From Bacteroidia bacterium (GTDB lineage Bacteria; Bacteroidota; Bacteroidia; B-17B0; Aurantibacillaceae), in contig JAEUTQ010000021.1 in assembly GCA_016787445.1 (NCBI GenBank), forward strand, positions 1 through 64,000: 64,000 nucleotides of DNA. The letters are read 5' to 3'. Shown one piece after another: positions 35,866-44,488 of this stretch. How positions within the stretch are numbered: the first letter of the stretch is position 1; every line of letters starts with the position of its first letter. The notes under the pieces are model-generated. The model ran no database searches. It was not told the DNA's origin and was given only the letters and a program-made list of their open reading frames with translations. A program made the position numbers and the translations under genes.

Positions 35866-37878
35866 TTAGCGAATCATAACGATGGTGCCCTTTTTTTCAA
35901 TGAATTCGCCCCGGGCATTTTTGTATTGAAGTATATAAACGTATGTATTGTCTTCCATTCCGGAACCATCCCATCCTTGATTTTCGTCGGTGGTTTCAAA
36001 TACTTTTGTTCCCCATCGATTTAAGACAGTAACCTTATAATCGGTTTTTTCTACGAATTGTGTAATCGGTTTCCAGATACGGTTTTCGCCTTTTGGTGCG
36101 AAAGCACCGGGTACAAATACGCCACCTTCCACATAAGCTTCCGCGATATTGGAAGCGCTTGAACCCGTGAGACCGTAAACGTTACCAAAATTTTCAACGG
36201 CAGTAACGATATAACCTACCTTGCCGCTGTTTTGAACGATGTCTTCTACATTATCGGTATATGTATTGATACCAACAGGAATAAAAGTAACCGGTGAAGA
36301 TTGTAGCTGTTCATCCACGACTCTGTAAATGTTATAACCGGCCACTCCACCCGACCAATTTGTATAATGATCCCAACTCAAATTATTATTAAAAATCTTT
36401 TCGCCATCGTTCTTTACTTTTAGTAAAATTGTTTTTCCGATGTTACTAACGTAGCGCACATTGCCGCAACTATCCAACAACTCCACTTTATAATAGTAAG
36501 GTTTTTCACTTGCCTTGATATCCATGTCTTTATAAGTGACAAATAAATTTCCGGTGTATGGAGCGAAGCCTATCAGATTAAAATTCACCGCGTCTTCAGA
36601 GCGCAGAATGTTATATCCCTTGCAGGATTTGGTAGTATCGCAATAGATACTCAATAAGGCAGCCTGATCTAAATCAACGCTCGCATAATGTAAATAAGCG
36701 AAAGCTGATGACGGTGGTGCCGTAGCTACCAAACATGTTCGGTTAGATGTAGAGGTAATTACGCCGGGTACATTCACCACTCGCACAATATAACAATACG
36801 TTTTTCCGGGTTCTAGTCCGCTATGCTTAAAGGTAGTTGAACTTGTATTGCCGATTAAATTGTACACACCACCATTTACTGAACAATAAATTTTATATTG
36901 TAAAACGCCTAAAGGTAAATTAGAATAGGCAATCCAAGTTAGATTTGCAGACCTTCCGCAAACATCATAGGTGTTTTTTAGATTGATACTGTTGTGACTG
37001 GTACCAAGCGGACTGATATTTCCACAACTATCGATAGCTGCAATGCAATGTGTAACACTGTTACTACTCGCGCTTAAAGTACTTGTGTAACTTGTGTTAT
37101 TTTTTCCTAATACGGTATCGATGTTCGACCAGGAAGAGCCGTTGAAATAATAAATCACATATCCGATACAATCATTGGAAGAAGAAACATTCCAACCCAT
37201 TGTTGTAAATCCGGCCGAGTTGACACTCACTGAATCCAGAATTCCATTTTGCGGAGGAATTAAATCCTTAAAATTTTGTCCGGCTACATTAGACGTAGAA
37301 ATACATCCGCTTGCATCGGCCAATTGAATTTGATAATTGTAAAACACATTACACACACTGATTGTATCGCGATAATTTAAAGCGCCTGTGTTTTTTATAT
37401 TCACCCATGAAGGCGTTGGATTCTCACGATAAATATTAAACACATTGGCTGAGCTTATAAGTTTTGGCGTGTGAATATTGTTATACATTAACGAAGCTGT
37501 TCCGTCATTTGGATTGGTAAGATTTAAATAAATAGAACGAAGCGTATCCGAAGCAATAGACGTATTAGTGCCTGCTGCGCCCCAACGCGTTTTAATGTAA
37601 TAATATTTGCTTTGCGTGTTTCCTCCTGCGCCTACATCAGTAAATGAAGTAATGGTACGTGTGCTAACTGTTCCAATGTTGATGTATGGTCCGGTTAAAA
37701 CATTTGCTTTAAAAATTTCGTAACTAAAAAATTGTGATGAAGGGTCGGTTGGACTAATCCACGTAAGCGTTAAATCACCGCTTGCGTTACAAGCAATGCA
37801 ACGCAATGATGGCGGAGCCACCTGCGCTTTGATTAAAACAAAGGCAAAAAAGAATATGAGCAGAAATCTGTTTTTCAA
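35866..37878 (-). CDS. Secreted fibronectin-III-like protein with type B sorting domain (TTG start)
   Basis: A 670-residue exported protein. TTG at 37876-37878 starts the signal peptide MKNRFLLIFFFAFVLIKAQ; an upstream ATG is blocked by an in-frame TAA. Several fibronectin-III-like modules are visible, for example around LTWISPTDPSSQFFSYEIFK, MGWNVSSSNDCIGYVIYY, LTWIAYSNLPLGVLQYKIYC and LSWDHYTNWSGGVAGYNIY. The C-terminus (FVPGAFAPKGENRIWKPITQ ... NRWGTKVFETTDENQGWDGS ... KKGTIVMIR) is the gliding-motility-associated type B sorting domain. It is predicted to be secreted by the type IX system. Its role is unknown. Confidence 0.83.
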   Translation of the reverse strand: MKNRFLLIFFFAFVLIKAQVAPPSLRCIACNASGDLTLTWISPTDPSSQFFSYEIFKANVLTGPYINIGTVSTRTITSFTDVGAGGNTQSKYYYIKTRWGAAGTNTSIASDTLRSIYLNLTNPNDGTASLMYNNIHTPKLISSANVFNIYRENPTPSWVNIKNTGALNYRDTISVCNVFYNYQIQLADASGCISTSNVAGQNFKDLIPPQNGILDSVSVNSAGFTTMGWNVSSSNDCIGYVIYYFNGSSWSNIDTVLGKNNTSYTSTLSASSNSVTHCIAAIDSCGNISPLGTSHNSINLKNTYDVCGRSANLTWIAYSNLPLGVLQYKIYCSVNGGVYNLIGNTSSTTFKHSGLEPGKTYCYIVRVVNVPGVITSTSNRTCLVATAPPSSAFAYLHYASVDLDQAALLSIYCDTTKSCKGYNILRSEDAVNFNLIGFAPYTGNLFVTYKDMDIKASEKPYYYKVELLDSCGNVRYVSNIGKTILLKVKNDGEKIFNNNLSWDHYTNWSGGVAGYNIYRVVDEQLQSSPVTFIPVGINTYTDNVEDIVQNSGKVGYIVTAVENFGNVYGLTGSSASNIAEAYVEGGVFVPGAFAPKGENRIWKPITQFVEKTDYKVTVLNRWGTKVFETTDENQGWDGSGMEDNTYVYILQYKNARGEFIEKKGTIVMIR

Positions 37879-37905
37879 TTAACTGAAATACATCTGTTTA
37901 ACGTA

Positions 37906-37913
37906 CAAATTTA
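37906..37913 (-). promoter_or_regulatory. Predicted -7 box of the type B cargo gene
   Basis: Minus strand TAAATTTG, an exact TAnnTTTG match, 27 bases before the TTG start at 37878. It supports transcription beginning close to that start. No -33 TTG is visible. Confidence 0.5.
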
Positions 37914-37990
37914 GCGTTTATTTTGCGGGTGCGTAAATAAAATTAGCCAGGTGGCCAAGTAATTACTACAAGTGGCGTTTTATTGAGCAA

Positions 37991-38016
37991 AAAAGGCGGA
38001 CCAAAGCCCGCCTTTT
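37991..38016 (-). terminator. Intrinsic terminator after the tandem cargo gene
   Basis: AAAAGGCGG (37991-37999) and CCGCCTTTT (38008-38016) form a 9-bp stem with an 8-base loop; on the minus strand a T-run follows. It lies 20 bases after the stop of the 38037-39065 gene. Confidence 0.85.
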
Positions 38017-38036
38017 AACAATTTATTCTATTAAAA

Positions 38037-39065
38037 TTATTGAACGTTAATCTTTTGAACTGCTGATTTTTCACCAACGATTAAACGAACGAAATACATA
38101 CCGCTGCTTAATCCGTTTAAGCTGATAGATTGCTTATTGAAACCGTTAGAAGAATTTACTTTTTCTGATTTCACTAATTGTCCGTTAGTATTAATTACTT
38201 CATAAGAAACTGCTTCGTTAGAAGGATTGTTGTAAGAAACATTTACAACATCAGAAGCAGGATTAGGGAACACTTCAAATCCTAATGCAATTTGATCTTG
38301 TTGTTCTTTCACACCTAACACTAAATAATTAGAGTTAATAGTTGCAAATGTTTGAATTGAATTCCCTAATGGAGATGCTAAAGTTGAAGACGCAATAGAG
38401 AACATTGGCGCTTTAGAACCTGAAGGAGAATAGTAATCAGTTGTTATCATGTTTAAAGTACCTGCAACGATAATTGTGAAACTGATGGTTTGTACCGATA
38501 CAACTTTAATCACATTTGGGAAAGTCATTGATGGTAAATTAAGTGTTCCTGTACCGGTTGCTGTAACAGTTGCATTACCGGTAAAAGTACCGTTATTGCT
38601 GAACGCAGAAATAGAACCTGCGATGGAAGAAGTTGTTGCATTAGAAATAGCCATTGGATAACGCGCTGCTGCTAATGGAGAAGAATAATTTAAAACAACC
38701 GCATTGGTTCCAACCATTACATCACCACCATAATATTTATAATCGGTTGTGTTTGATGAATAAAAACTATTCTGATTAGCACCTGCACTTACAGCAACAC
38801 TTGCTGAAGGATATGCTGCTGCGCTTCCTGTAGAAGCAACAGTTACCGCGTTATAGTTTTTTAAAGTTGAGTTATGAATAGCGATGGTAGAGAAATTCCA
38901 TGTTTGTCCTGTACCGTTACCACCCGGAGTAACACCGGTTGAGTCACATTGTTTAGTTGCATAAGAGTTACCAACCACCATCGCGTGATTAGCCTGATTT
39001 AATGTTTGTGCATAAGCACCTGCGCTTAATAAAGCTGCTGAAATAAGTAAGTAGATTTTTTTCAT
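38037..39065 (-). CDS. Secreted type IX cargo protein, tandem paralog B
   Basis: A 342-residue exported protein: signal peptide MKKIYLLISAALLSAGAYAQ, then NHAMVVGNSYATKQCDSTGV. The body is rich in Ser/Thr/Ala and beta structure. The C-terminus is a type A sorting domain (FEVFPNPASDVVNVSYNN ... LSSGMYFVRLIVGEKSAVQKINVQ). It is clearly paralogous to the upstream gene at 39110-40168: NHAxVVGxSY, DSTG, the YYSxSxSKxPxFSxAxST segment and the sorting domain align. Strong secretion features, no recognised catalytic motif. Confidence 0.8.
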   Translation of the reverse strand: MKKIYLLISAALLSAGAYAQTLNQANHAMVVGNSYATKQCDSTGVTPGGNGTGQTWNFSTIAIHNSTLKNYNAVTVASTGSAAAYPSASVAVSAGANQNSFYSSNTTDYKYYGGDVMVGTNAVVLNYSSPLAAARYPMAISNATTSSIAGSISAFSNNGTFTGNATVTATGTGTLNLPSMTFPNVIKVVSVQTISFTIIVAGTLNMITTDYYSPSGSKAPMFSIASSTLASPLGNSIQTFATINSNYLVLGVKEQQDQIALGFEVFPNPASDVVNVSYNNPSNEAVSYEVINTNGQLVKSEKVNSSNGFNKQSISLNGLSSGMYFVRLIVGEKSAVQKINVQ

Positions 39066-39082
39066 TGTTTGGTTTTTAAATA

Positions 39083-39104
39083 CAATAATGCAATTACATT
39101 ATTG
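39083..39104. repeat. Perfect hairpin between the tandem paralogs
   Basis: CAATAATG (39083-39090) and CATTATTG (39097-39104) form a perfect 8-bp stem with a 6-base loop, five bases past the stop of the upstream paralog and 18 bases before the start of the downstream one. There is no GC-rich stem or T-tract, so it may shape mRNA processing and not termination. Confidence 0.55.
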
Positions 39105-39109
39105 ATGGG

Positions 39110-40168
39110 TTAATTATTAATGGTTAATTTTTTTACAGATGATTTGGTTCCAACCGTGGTTTTCACGAAATAAATTCCGGAATGTAAACCTTCAGTTTCG
39201 ATGTAGTACTCCGACTTACCTTTCTGCGAAATTAATTTTTCGCTCTTAATGGTTTGTCCGAGTGCGTTAATGATTTCATACGAAGCAGGTAAATTGTTTT
39301 CGTTGATGAAACTAATTTTAAAATCGGATTGCGCCGGATTTGGAAATACTTTGAAAGCGGAAACTTCCTTAGATACTTCTTCAACACTAATTGCTAAATA
39401 ATCCGCATTCACATAAGCGAAAAACTGAATTGAAGGCGGACCGAAAGAAGAAGTAATTGTAGATGCCGCTACTGAAAAAATAGGATGCTTAGAATTTGAT
39501 AAAGAATAGTAATCGTAATTTTCGAACGTCACAGAACCTGTAACACCCGCTACATAATCAAAATAAGTGCGTGTTTTTAAACGAACTACATTACCAAAAC
39601 TACGACCCGGTAAATTTAAAACCCCAACACCGTCATAGGTTACAACAGCGCTTCCGTTAGATATTGATCCCATAACAAAAGAAGCAATGGTTCCCGTAAA
39701 CGCAGGAGTAGTTGCAGAACCACCATACACCATTGGATACACAGCGTGCGTTACCCCGGTTGACAATAAGAAATCGGCCGCCACGGTAGCAATCGTAATT
39801 TTTCCACCCCAAAATTCCAATCCTGAAGAAGAAGTAGTGTAAAACGATTTATCACTGGTATTTACTTTAGCAATGGATGCAGCCGGATACGTTAAAGCCG
39901 TTGAAGTATTAGCCGCTGTTCCCGGTGAATACGTATTTACCGCATTATACCAACCTGCAGTTACTGTACGCGTAATTGGCGTTGTGAAAGTCCAAACTGA
40001 TGTACTTCCTGTAATCGTTGCTAAAGCTGCTGCACCGGTTGAATCTACTTGCGTTCTGGTATAAGAATCCCCAACAACAGGAGCATGATTTGCAAAGGTT
40101 AAAAGCGGGTTTTGCGCCGAACCCATTGCAACTAATAATGTAAATAAAGAAAAGTAAAGTTTTTTCAT
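39110..40168 (-). CDS. Secreted type IX cargo protein, tandem paralog A
   Basis: A 352-residue exported protein. The ATG at 40166-40168 gives a signal peptide (MKKLYFSLFTLLVAMGSAQ); an upstream in-frame ATG at 40216 would cover the predicted promoter. The mature N-terminus (LLTFANHAPVVGDSYTRTQVDSTG) and the YDYYSLSNSKHPIFSVAAST segment match the neighbour at 38037-39065, so the two are a tandem duplication. It ends with a type A sorting domain (FKVFPNPAQSDFKISF ... LHSGIYFVKTTVGTKSSVKKLTIN). No catalytic motif recognised. Confidence 0.8.
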   Translation of the reverse strand: MKKLYFSLFTLLVAMGSAQNPLLTFANHAPVVGDSYTRTQVDSTGAAALATITGSTSVWTFTTPITRTVTAGWYNAVNTYSPGTAANTSTALTYPAASIAKVNTSDKSFYTTSSSGLEFWGGKITIATVAADFLLSTGVTHAVYPMVYGGSATTPAFTGTIASFVMGSISNGSAVVTYDGVGVLNLPGRSFGNVVRLKTRTYFDYVAGVTGSVTFENYDYYSLSNSKHPIFSVAASTITSSFGPPSIQFFAYVNADYLAISVEEVSKEVSAFKVFPNPAQSDFKISFINENNLPASYEIINALGQTIKSEKLISQKGKSEYYIETEGLHSGIYFVKTTVGTKSSVKKLTINN

Positions 40169-40194
40169 TCGTAAACAGTTAAATGATTGAATAC

Positions 40195-40202
40195 CAAATA
40201 TA
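40195..40202 (-). promoter_or_regulatory. Predicted -7 box of tandem cargo paralog A
   Basis: Minus strand TATATTTG matches TAnnTTTG, 26 bases before the ATG at 40168. It suggests that the tandem pair can be transcribed independently of the sigma/anti-sigma genes upstream. Confidence 0.5.
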
Positions 40203-40251
40203 GTAATATTTAGCATTTATCCTTTACGCTATACAATAAAATAAGGTTGGG

Positions 40252-40956
40252 TTAATCGAGCTTAATTTCCAGTTCCGGTTCAGCCTCAGTGGTTTCGGTT
40301 TCCACTTTCATTAAATCAGGGGCTTTAATTGTTTCGATTTGCTCGGCCGGCACCTTTTCTTTTTTCTTACGGCGAATACGTGGTACTGTAGTTTGAGCTG
40401 TTAAACTATCAGAAGTAGGTTTGATAATTGCATTAGTGGTGGCCGGCATTATTCGGGCAGAATTTATATTTGAACCGCCCGTTGCCATGGTAGCGACAGG
40501 AGTGGAAATGACCACTTGTGGATTTTGAATAACAGGTGCAGAAACAATACTATCTTTTTTTACCGCTATCGCCTTTGGTTCCGGCTTGGAAACAACTTCT
40601 TGTTTTGTTTCCATTTTTTCAGGAGCAATGGTTGCTTTGAAATTATTCGGATTCGGATCTAATTTTTTCTCTACCTGTTCTTGATCCGGTTTAAAATCGA
40701 TGAAACTTAAAAGTATTGCCGAAACACCAACCAATGCCAATATAAAAAAGATAGGCAAAACAATGTTTCGGTTGATGTTTAAATTGATTTCAGGAAGTTT
40801 GATGAATGACAGTGTTGAGTTTTTGTTACACACTTCCTTACAATAATTTTCTTCAAAATCGCGCCATGCCGCTTCTGAAAATTCGTTATGCCTCGCATTC
40901 AGCAAGGATGAACGAATATTCTTTTCGTCTAATTCGTAATTAAACAGACTGCTCAT
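40252..40956 (-). CDS. Single-pass membrane protein, probable anti-sigma-like partner
   Basis: A 234-residue protein. The cytoplasmic N-terminus (about 1-65) contains EAAWRDFEENYCKEV and could bind a sigma factor. One transmembrane helix lies at about 66-86 (VLPIFFILALVGVSAILLSF). The rest is a low-complexity Pro/Thr/Lys/Glu-rich periplasmic region with basic RIRRKKKEKVPAE near 200. The gene overlaps the sigma-factor gene by 17 bases, the usual arrangement of ECF sigma factors with their membrane anti-sigma factors. No zinc-binding HxxxCxxC motif is present, so the anti-sigma role is inferred from topology and context only. Confidence 0.6.
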   Translation of the reverse strand: MSSLFNYELDEKNIRSSLLNARHNEFSEAAWRDFEENYCKEVCNKNSTLSFIKLPEINLNINRNIVLPIFFILALVGVSAILLSFIDFKPDQEQVEKKLDPNPNNFKATIAPEKMETKQEVVSKPEPKAIAVKKDSIVSAPVIQNPQVVISTPVATMATGGSNINSARIMPATTNAIIKPTSDSLTAQTTVPRIRRKKKEKVPAEQIETIKAPDLMKVETETTEAEPELEIKLD

Positions 40957-41524
40957 TTTTTTGCGACTTAAAATTCTTATCTATATTTTTTTGAAGGTTG
41001 TAACGTGCCTTCTCTAAATTCGCTTTTACGGTTTGTTCGCTGGCTTCTAAAATATCGGCTGCCTTTCTCAAATCATATTCTTCCACCACGTGTAAATTAT
41101 AAATCAAACGTTGTGATGGAACCAATTGATGCAGCGATTCTATTAACACATCATACTCTACATTTTTAAAATCGGTGAGAACAGCATCCACAAACAAATC
41201 ATAATTTTTAGCAGGCGTATCCGTTACACGAACCGTGCTTGCTACATAATATTCGCTGCGGATATTTCGTATAAACTCAACGCAAAATTTAATAAACTCG
41301 TTACGCACCCAATCACTTAAAATTAAATTAGTGTTCGATTTAAAATTACTAATGTGAGAGAGCAAATGAGCCATTCCGTTTTGCAAAAGCTCATTACTCT
41401 GAGTTTTATTTTTTGCGTAACGAATCGAAATCCCCGATAAAACCGGATAATAGGTTTCATAGAACTGCTTCTTGGCAGAGACATCATTTTTAGAGATAGC
41501 CGATATGAGTTCAGAATCAGTCAC
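40940..41524 (-). CDS. ECF-type RNA polymerase sigma factor (GTG start)
   Basis: A 194-residue sigma-70 family protein. The region-2 part starts at ELISAISKNDVSAKKQFYETYYPVLSGISIRYAKN. Region 4 near the C-terminus has the helix-turn-helix EEYDLRKAADILEASEQTVKANLEKARYNLQKN. Region 2 is divergent from typical ECF factors, lacking an obvious DIVQDTF-type motif. The start is GTG at 41522-41524. It is followed by a membrane anti-sigma-like gene and then by two tandem cargo genes on the same strand. A 7-bp inverted repeat (41526-41550) lies just before the start. The signal and regulon are unknown. Confidence 0.8.
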   Translation of the reverse strand: MTDSELISAISKNDVSAKKQFYETYYPVLSGISIRYAKNKTQSNELLQNGMAHLLSHISNFKSNTNLILSDWVRNEFIKFCVEFIRNIRSEYYVASTVRVTDTPAKNYDLFVDAVLTDFKNVEYDVLIESLHQLVPSQRLIYNLHVVEEYDLRKAADILEASEQTVKANLEKARYNLQKNIDKNFKSQKNEQSV

Positions 41525-41525
41525 A

Positions 41526-41550
41526 GTACAAGGGATTTAGCTACTTGTAC
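41526..41550. promoter_or_regulatory. Inverted repeat before the sigma-factor gene
   Basis: GTACAAG (41526-41532) and CTTGTAC (41544-41550) are exact reverse complements with an 11-base spacer, one base upstream of the GTG start. It could be a repressor operator or a hairpin hiding the start codon. Confidence 0.5.
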
Positions 41551-41603
41551 GAGGGCTTATTAACAAAGGTTACGGAATTGTTAGAATAATTTTAGATTTT
41601 AGA

Positions 41604-42068
41604 TTATCTACTCATCTTGTAATCAGAGGTTTTATAATCAATCGGGAACTTCTTTTTAACCCACATTTTCCCGGCTTTTAGGTCGCCTTTAACCTGCATT
41701 GTGCCTAATTTTGAGCCACTTAGCATCTTTGTAATGTCCATGAAATTAAACTCCTTAAAAGAGGAGTTAAGCTCAAATGTGTAGGCCTTTTCGCAATTGG
41801 CATCGATGTGCACACGCTTCTTTAATTTAGCTTTCCCCAAATTCATCCCGCTGAAAATAATATCAAACTCCGACGGATAAATGGAGAAACCCATGCTGTT
41901 TGGGTTTTTAATGTTAAGCTCAATCAATGCTTCAATGCCTTCCAAACCGATTTTCTTTAATTTAAAATCTTTGACGCCTACTACTTCCACTTCTTTAAAT
42001 TCTTTACATGAAGAAAATGTAACTGCGATTAATAAAAAGAATATTTGAAAAATGCGTTTAAACTTCAT
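41604..42068 (-). CDS. Lipoprotein with WHy/LEA14-like domain
   Basis: A 154-residue predicted lipoprotein. The ATG at 42066-42068 gives MKFKRIFQIFFLLIAVTFSSC with the lipobox cysteine at 21. The mature region (EVEVVGVKDFKLKKIGLEGIEALIELNIKNPNSMGFSIYPSEFDII) is typical of the LEA-2/WHy fold, where an NPN segment is conserved. Such domains in bacteria are linked to envelope or desiccation stress, but the role is not settled. It overlaps the preceding small membrane-protein gene by 11 bases. Confidence 0.75.
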   Translation of the reverse strand: MKFKRIFQIFFLLIAVTFSSCKEFKEVEVVGVKDFKLKKIGLEGIEALIELNIKNPNSMGFSIYPSEFDIIFSGMNLGKAKLKKRVHIDANCEKAYTFELNSSFKEFNFMDITKMLSGSKLGTMQVKGDLKAGKMWVKKKFPIDYKTSDYKMSR

Positions 42069-42315
42069 TTGATTTTTTCCGATCATTTATTTTTTTCATC
42101 AAGGCAAACAGCGACACGAGCATCCACACCAATTCTAAAATCACAAAGGGAACATAATTTATGAGAATGGATGCAAGTCCTGCCAACAATGCACCCATAA
42201 CGTTAAAAACCAAATAGAGATACGAATCGGCTTTAATTAATTTTAAAAGATTTAGTCCGAATGCCAATAACAGCAAACTAACGCCAATGGTACCAATCCA
42301 ATCCGGAACAGTCAT
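42058..42315 (-). CDS. Small integral membrane protein, CBU_0592-like
   Basis: An 85-residue protein with three hydrophobic segments: about 6-26 (WIGTIGVSLLLLAFGLNLL), 33-50 (YLVFNVMGALLAGLASIL) and 54-72. The pattern DSYLYLVFNVMGALLAG is characteristic of the CBU_0592 family of small inner-membrane proteins with no known function. Its ATG shares one base with the stop of the upstream M20 peptidase gene (TAATG), and its end overlaps the lipoprotein gene, so the three genes look like one operon. Confidence 0.75.
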   Translation of the reverse strand: MTVPDWIGTIGVSLLLLAFGLNLLKLIKADSYLYLVFNVMGALLAGLASILINYVPFVILELVWMLVSLFALMKKINDRKKSNEV

Positions 42316-43709
42316 TACTTAGTTAACTCGCTAAAGTGTTTGTAGAATAAAGGAATAGTTTCAATTCCTTTATAGTAATTAAACAAACCATAATGTTCGT
42401 TTGGCGAATGTAAAGCATCGGTGTCTAAACCAAATCCAAATAAAATACTATCTAAACCTAATTCCTTTTTAAACAATGCGACAATAGGAATACTTCCTCC
42501 TCCTCTAGTCGGAACCGGCTTTTTACCGAATGATTCTGTCATTGCCAAACTTGCTGCTTTAAATCCTGGTGAGTCAGGTGTAACCACAACAGGTTCGCCG
42601 CCATGATGCGGTGTAACTTTCACCTTCACTGATTTTGGCGCTACACTCTCAAAATATTTTTGGAACAACTTACTAATCACATCTGAATTTTGATTCGGCA
42701 CTAAGCGCATGCTTATTTTCGCAAATGCTTTAGAAGGTAAAACCGTTTTTGCACCCTCACCAATATAACCTCCCCAAATTCCGTTTACATCTAAAGTCGG
42801 ACGGATGCCTGTTCTCTCCATGGTAGTATAACCCTCCTCGCCTTGCTCCTGCTCTATATTCAAATCTTTTTTAAATTCATTAATATCGAATGGCGCTAAA
42901 TTTAATTCGGCGCGCTCAGCATTCGTTAGTTCGAGTACCTCATCATAAAATCCCGGAATCGTGATGTGATTATTTTCATCATGACATGAGGCAATTAACT
43001 TACACAATACATTAACAGGATTTGCAACAGCGCCTCCGTAAACACCACTGTGTAAATCACGATTTGGACCTGTAACTTCTACTTCCATGTATGCTAATCC
43101 GCGTAAGCCTGTATCAATACTTGGAATATCTTTCGCGATCATGGATGTATCTGAAATTAAAATAACATCTCCTTTTAAACGCGCTTTATTTTTGATAATC
43201 CAGTCTCCCAAATTCGCGGAACCTACTTCTTCCTCACCTTCAATCATAAACTTTACATTACAAGGCAATGTTCCGGTTTTCATCATTAGTTCAAATGCTT
43301 TAACATGCATGTACATTTGTCCTTTATCGTCGCAAGCACCACGCGCGAAAATGGCACCATCCGGATGAACTTCTGTTTTCTTAATTACCGGTTCAAAAGG
43401 TGGAGAATGCCATAAATTTATTGGGTCGGCCGGTTGCACATCGTAATGCCCGTACACAATAACCGTTGGTTTTTTAGGATCAATTATTTTTTCTCCATAT
43501 ACAACAGGATATCCCTTAGTTGGAGAAACTTCCACATTATCAACACCGGCCTCTATTAAACGTTGTTTAACCGCCTCCGCCGTTTTATTTACATCACCTG
43601 CATATTTTGGGTCGGCACTCACCGAAGGAATACGTAACAAATCTAAAAGTTCATTTAAAAACCGCTCTTTGTTTGCGTTGATATAATTGGTAATTACACT
43701 GCGTTCCAT
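42315..43709 (-). CDS. M20-family dipeptidase/metallopeptidase
   Basis: A 464-residue cytoplasmic zinc exopeptidase. Metal ligands and catalytic residues are visible in VIVYGHYDVQPADPINLWHSPPFEP (His, Asp), FARGACDDKGQMYMHV (bridging Asp) and MIEGEEEVGSANLG (catalytic Glu and ligand). A dimerisation lid domain occupies about 200-360 and a C-terminal ligand His lies in DALHSPNEHYG. The length and motifs fit the CNDP/DapE-like dipeptidases. The substrate is not predictable in detail. The start is ATG at 43707-43709. Confidence 0.93.
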   Translation of the reverse strand: MERSVITNYINANKERFLNELLDLLRIPSVSADPKYAGDVNKTAEAVKQRLIEAGVDNVEVSPTKGYPVVYGEKIIDPKKPTVIVYGHYDVQPADPINLWHSPPFEPVIKKTEVHPDGAIFARGACDDKGQMYMHVKAFELMMKTGTLPCNVKFMIEGEEEVGSANLGDWIIKNKARLKGDVILISDTSMIAKDIPSIDTGLRGLAYMEVEVTGPNRDLHSGVYGGAVANPVNVLCKLIASCHDENNHITIPGFYDEVLELTNAERAELNLAPFDINEFKKDLNIEQEQGEEGYTTMERTGIRPTLDVNGIWGGYIGEGAKTVLPSKAFAKISMRLVPNQNSDVISKLFQKYFESVAPKSVKVKVTPHHGGEPVVVTPDSPGFKAASLAMTESFGKKPVPTRGGGSIPIVALFKKELGLDSILFGFGLDTDALHSPNEHYGLFNYYKGIETIPLFYKHFSELTK

Positions 43710-43888
43710 AAAAAAATAATTTGCGCTAATGTAAGGTTTTAGGTGTAATTGTTAAAACAGGCATAGACTAAATCCCTTGAATTTTCGTTTAATATCGAAG
43801 GGCTATTGACACTTATTAACTTTTGTCTCTTAAAATTAATACGACTTATGCTTGAAATAAGCTTTTGGATAGATTAACTTTATACATT

Positions 43889-44488
43889 ATGAAACGTTGG
43901 TTGTCGGCTTTACTTTTCTTCTTCGTCTTCTTTGGCGCGCACGCACAAAGCCGCATCATCTATTTCAAAGCAACAGCCTTGGGCGATTCGGTTCGTTTAA
44001 ATTTTACCATTTCTTCAGGTACAGCTTGTGCCGGATATAATGTTTTAAAAGGATCTGATTCTTTAAACTTAAATCCTGTTTACGTCTATCCCGGAATTTG
44101 CGGAAATAATTCTTCCAACGAGACATATGCTTATACTGATTTTTCACCCAATAAAACCACGCCCAATTTTTACCGCATATTAATTCCTCCCGGAGATTAT
44201 TCGAACACGTTGCGTGTTGATGTGGCTGCTTCATTCTCCGATATGATTATTTTTCCGCAACCCACCGAAGATGTACTCAATATAAAATTTCTGAATAAAA
44301 GCTATTTCTATTATGAAATGAAAATTTATGATCGTTTCGGTAGGAAAATGGGAGAGACAAACGGTAATTCATCCGACAGAATAACAGTGAATGTTTCCGG
44401 TTTGCCTATCGGACTTTACGCCTTTATGATTATTGATATCAACGGCAACGCTTACCGCGGGAAGTTCATCAAAACAACTTCAAACTAG
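43889..44488 (+). CDS. Small secreted protein with type IX sorting domain
   Basis: A 199-residue exported protein. The ATG at 43889 gives the signal peptide MKRWLSALLFFFVFFGAHAQ; an in-frame ATG at 43865 would extend it upstream over a near-consensus -7 element (TAACTTTA, 43875-43882). The central region is a single beta domain with FTISSGTACAGYNVLKGSDS, like one fibronectin-III module. The last about 75 residues are a type A sorting domain (MIIFPQPTEDVLNIKFLN ... PIGLYAFMIIDINGNAYRGKFIK). Its TAG shares CTAG with the stop of the convergent radical SAM gene. Confidence 0.75.
   Translation: MKRWLSALLFFFVFFGAHAQSRIIYFKATALGDSVRLNFTISSGTACAGYNVLKGSDSLNLNPVYVYPGICGNNSSNETYAYTDFSPNKTTPNFYRILIPPGDYSNTLRVDVAASFSDMIIFPQPTEDVLNIKFLNKSYFYYEMKIYDRFGRKMGETNGNSSDRITVNVSGLPIGLYAFMIIDINGNAYRGKFIKTTSN

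Noticed and set aside
43875-43882. TAACTTTA as a full promoter for the small cargo gene at 43889
   Set aside because: It differs from TAnnTTTG at the last base and lacks a -33 element; it is mentioned only as weak support for the start.
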